A stretch of DNA of 64,000 nt from Porphyromonas pasteri (lineage in GTDB: Bacteria; Bacteroidota; Bacteroidia; Bacteroidales; Porphyromonadaceae): positions 558,001 through 622,000 of the forward strand of contig NZ_BMPU01000001.1 in the NCBI RefSeq assembly GCF_014647755.1. Direction: 5' to 3'. A model generated the notes under the pieces. It was not told where the DNA came from and made no database searches. It was given only the letters and a program-made list of their open reading frames with translations. The position numbers and the translations under genes were made by a program. Shown here one piece after another: positions 63,038-64,000 of this stretch; the stretch's first letter is position 1; every line of letters starts with the position of its first letter.

Positions 63038-64000
63038 TCAGCACAAGCTGTAGCAACCTCCCGCTCGGGCTTGTATCCAACCATCCAGCTCGAGATCAAA
63101 GAGCTCACTTCGGACGGTCATCAAGTCCATACCCGATAGGCGGGATAGCTCATCGACAGAAAGCACACCCTGCTCTATCAAGATAGCGAGCAAAGGATGA
63201 GGTGGGTACTCCCTCGCGGGAGAAGGGAGAGCTGGCTTTTCTACAAGGGAGGTAGAGAAGGGATGTGCTTCTGCTCCTTCATCCAAAGCCCCCCACCCCA
63301 GCTCTTTTATCATCGAGGACGCTCCAAGATAGAGATGGGCACGCTGCTCCTCGATGAGCTTATGACAGCCGATACTCTCAGGGTCCGTCAGGCGACCTGG
63401 GCAGGCGAAGACTTCGCGTCCCGATTCCAGAGCATAGCTTGCCGTCGAGAGTGACCCGCTATGCTCGCCCGCCTCGATGACGATAGTTGCGGCACTTAGC
63501 CCTGCGATGATACGGTTACGCGCAACGAAAGCCTGACGATAGGGCTTTACCCCTGGCGGATATTCGCTTACCCAAGCGCCTCCATCCCGCAAGATCTGCT
63601 CGGCGATCCGCCAGTGCGCACTCGGATAGAGCGTATCCAACCCATGGGCGAGCACAGCCACCGTTGGAAGACTCAGATTTAGCGCAGCCTCATGAGCCTG
63701 TATATCGACTCCGTAGGCCAGCCCACTGACAATCGTAGATGCAGGGCAAGTAGCCGACAGCTCTCTCACCACCTGCTGGGTAAGTACACGGCCATAGTCG
63801 GAGATACTTCGCGTACCGACGACACTCACATGCTTGCGCTCCTCCCAAGTTGCATACTCCCCGCGCACATACAAGACCATGGGTGGAACGGCAATCTCAC
63901 GAAGGGCAGCAGGATAATCCTCACTAAGAAAGAAGATGGGGCGAATGCCTTCCTTCTCACAGCGCTCCTCGATACGCAGAGCCTCTTCAACCAAAGTAGG
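63038..64000 (-). CDS. dprA: DNA processing protein DprA, canonical form, 5' end missing
   Basis: The frame remains open to base 64000, and the apparent start at 63994 is a TTG inside the gene, so the N terminus lies beyond the window. Visible: SVVGTRSISDYGR, TIVSGLAYGVDIQAHEAAL, AVLAHGLDTLYPSAH, WVSEYPPG, ARNRIIAGLSAATIVIEAG, HSGSLSTASYAL, and a C-terminal winged-helix-like end (LSVDELSRLSGMDLMTVRSEL). It protects incoming single-stranded DNA and loads RecA during transformation. It is the second DprA-family gene in the window. Confidence 0.92.
   Translation of the reverse strand, partial: PTLVEEALRIEERCEKEGIRPIFFLSEDYPAALREIAVPPMVLYVRGEYATWEERKHVSVVGTRSISDYGRVLTQQVVRELSATCPASTIVSGLAYGVDIQAHEAALNLSLPTVAVLAHGLDTLYPSAHWRIAEQILRDGGAWVSEYPPGVKPYRQAFVARNRIIAGLSAATIVIEAGEHSGSLSTASYALESGREVFACPGRLTDPESIGCHKLIEEQRAHLYLGASSMIKELGWGALDEGAEAHPFSTSLVEKPALPSPAREYPPHPLLAILIEQGVLSVDELSRLSGMDLMTVRSELFDLELDGWIQARAGGCYSLC

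Overview
This is a 64 kb stretch of a Bacteroidales chromosome, most probably a Porphyromonas species. The evidence is promoters of the Bacteroidetes type (TAnnTTTG -7 boxes), a methylmalonyl-CoA decarboxylase operon for propionate formation, a long DPP III of the Porphyromonas type, a DUF3822-RsmD pair, HU/SPOR proteins of the CCDC81 type and MITE-like repeats. I see no rRNA, tRNA, CRISPR array, phage, plasmid gene or IS transposase. The species is inferred, not proven.

Layout. 1-711: end of a C1B (bleomycin hydrolase-like) aminopeptidase. 1135-8833: one tight operon, cbiK - cbiMN - (cbiQ-cbiO-precorrin-2 dehydrogenase fusion) - hemA - hemC - (cobA-hemD fusion). It encodes cobalt uptake and most steps from glutamyl-tRNA to cobalt-sirohydrochlorin, the entry to anaerobic B12 synthesis. 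9413-16963: purA, folC, an MFS carrier, a GNAT-like protein, panD and ffh. 17116-20290: GH92 mannosidase, HU and a small acetyltransferase. 20781-26174 (minus): a YceI lipoprotein, then the Na+-pumping methylmalonyl-CoA decarboxylase genes with methylmalonyl-CoA epimerase. B12 made by the first operon would serve methylmalonyl-CoA mutase just upstream in this pathway. 26774-32478 (minus): dapB - lepB - a lepB-like pseudoenzyme - wbqC - oligopeptidase B. 33368-41131: leuS, a YitT protein, pncB, nadD, aguA and aguB (NAD salvage, agmatine to putrescine). 41487-52326 (minus): sialidase, DPP III, a flavodoxin-fold oxidoreductase, asnS, an RluB-type pseudouridine synthase, a GH130 phosphorylase and an AmpG-like carrier. 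53319-64000: RecD-like helicase, a membrane-anchored unknown, DUF3822, rsmD, short dprA, pgk, HU/SPOR protein, queG, a DUF5020 barrel and a second, canonical dprA cut by the window edge.

The most unusual content is not coding. At least ten intergenic sites hold arrays of short palindromes spaced almost exactly 22 bp apart. The palindrome differs by site (GGTATATACC, GACCAGTACTGGTC, TTCCGTATATACGGAA, CCTATATAGG, GTAATATAAC), but the 22-bp step is the same everywhere, and one array changes palindrome class three times without losing register. Three copies of a 360-590 bp non-coding element with terminal inverted repeats carry the same palindromes in their arms and a 21-22 bp step in their interior, so arrays and elements look like one family.
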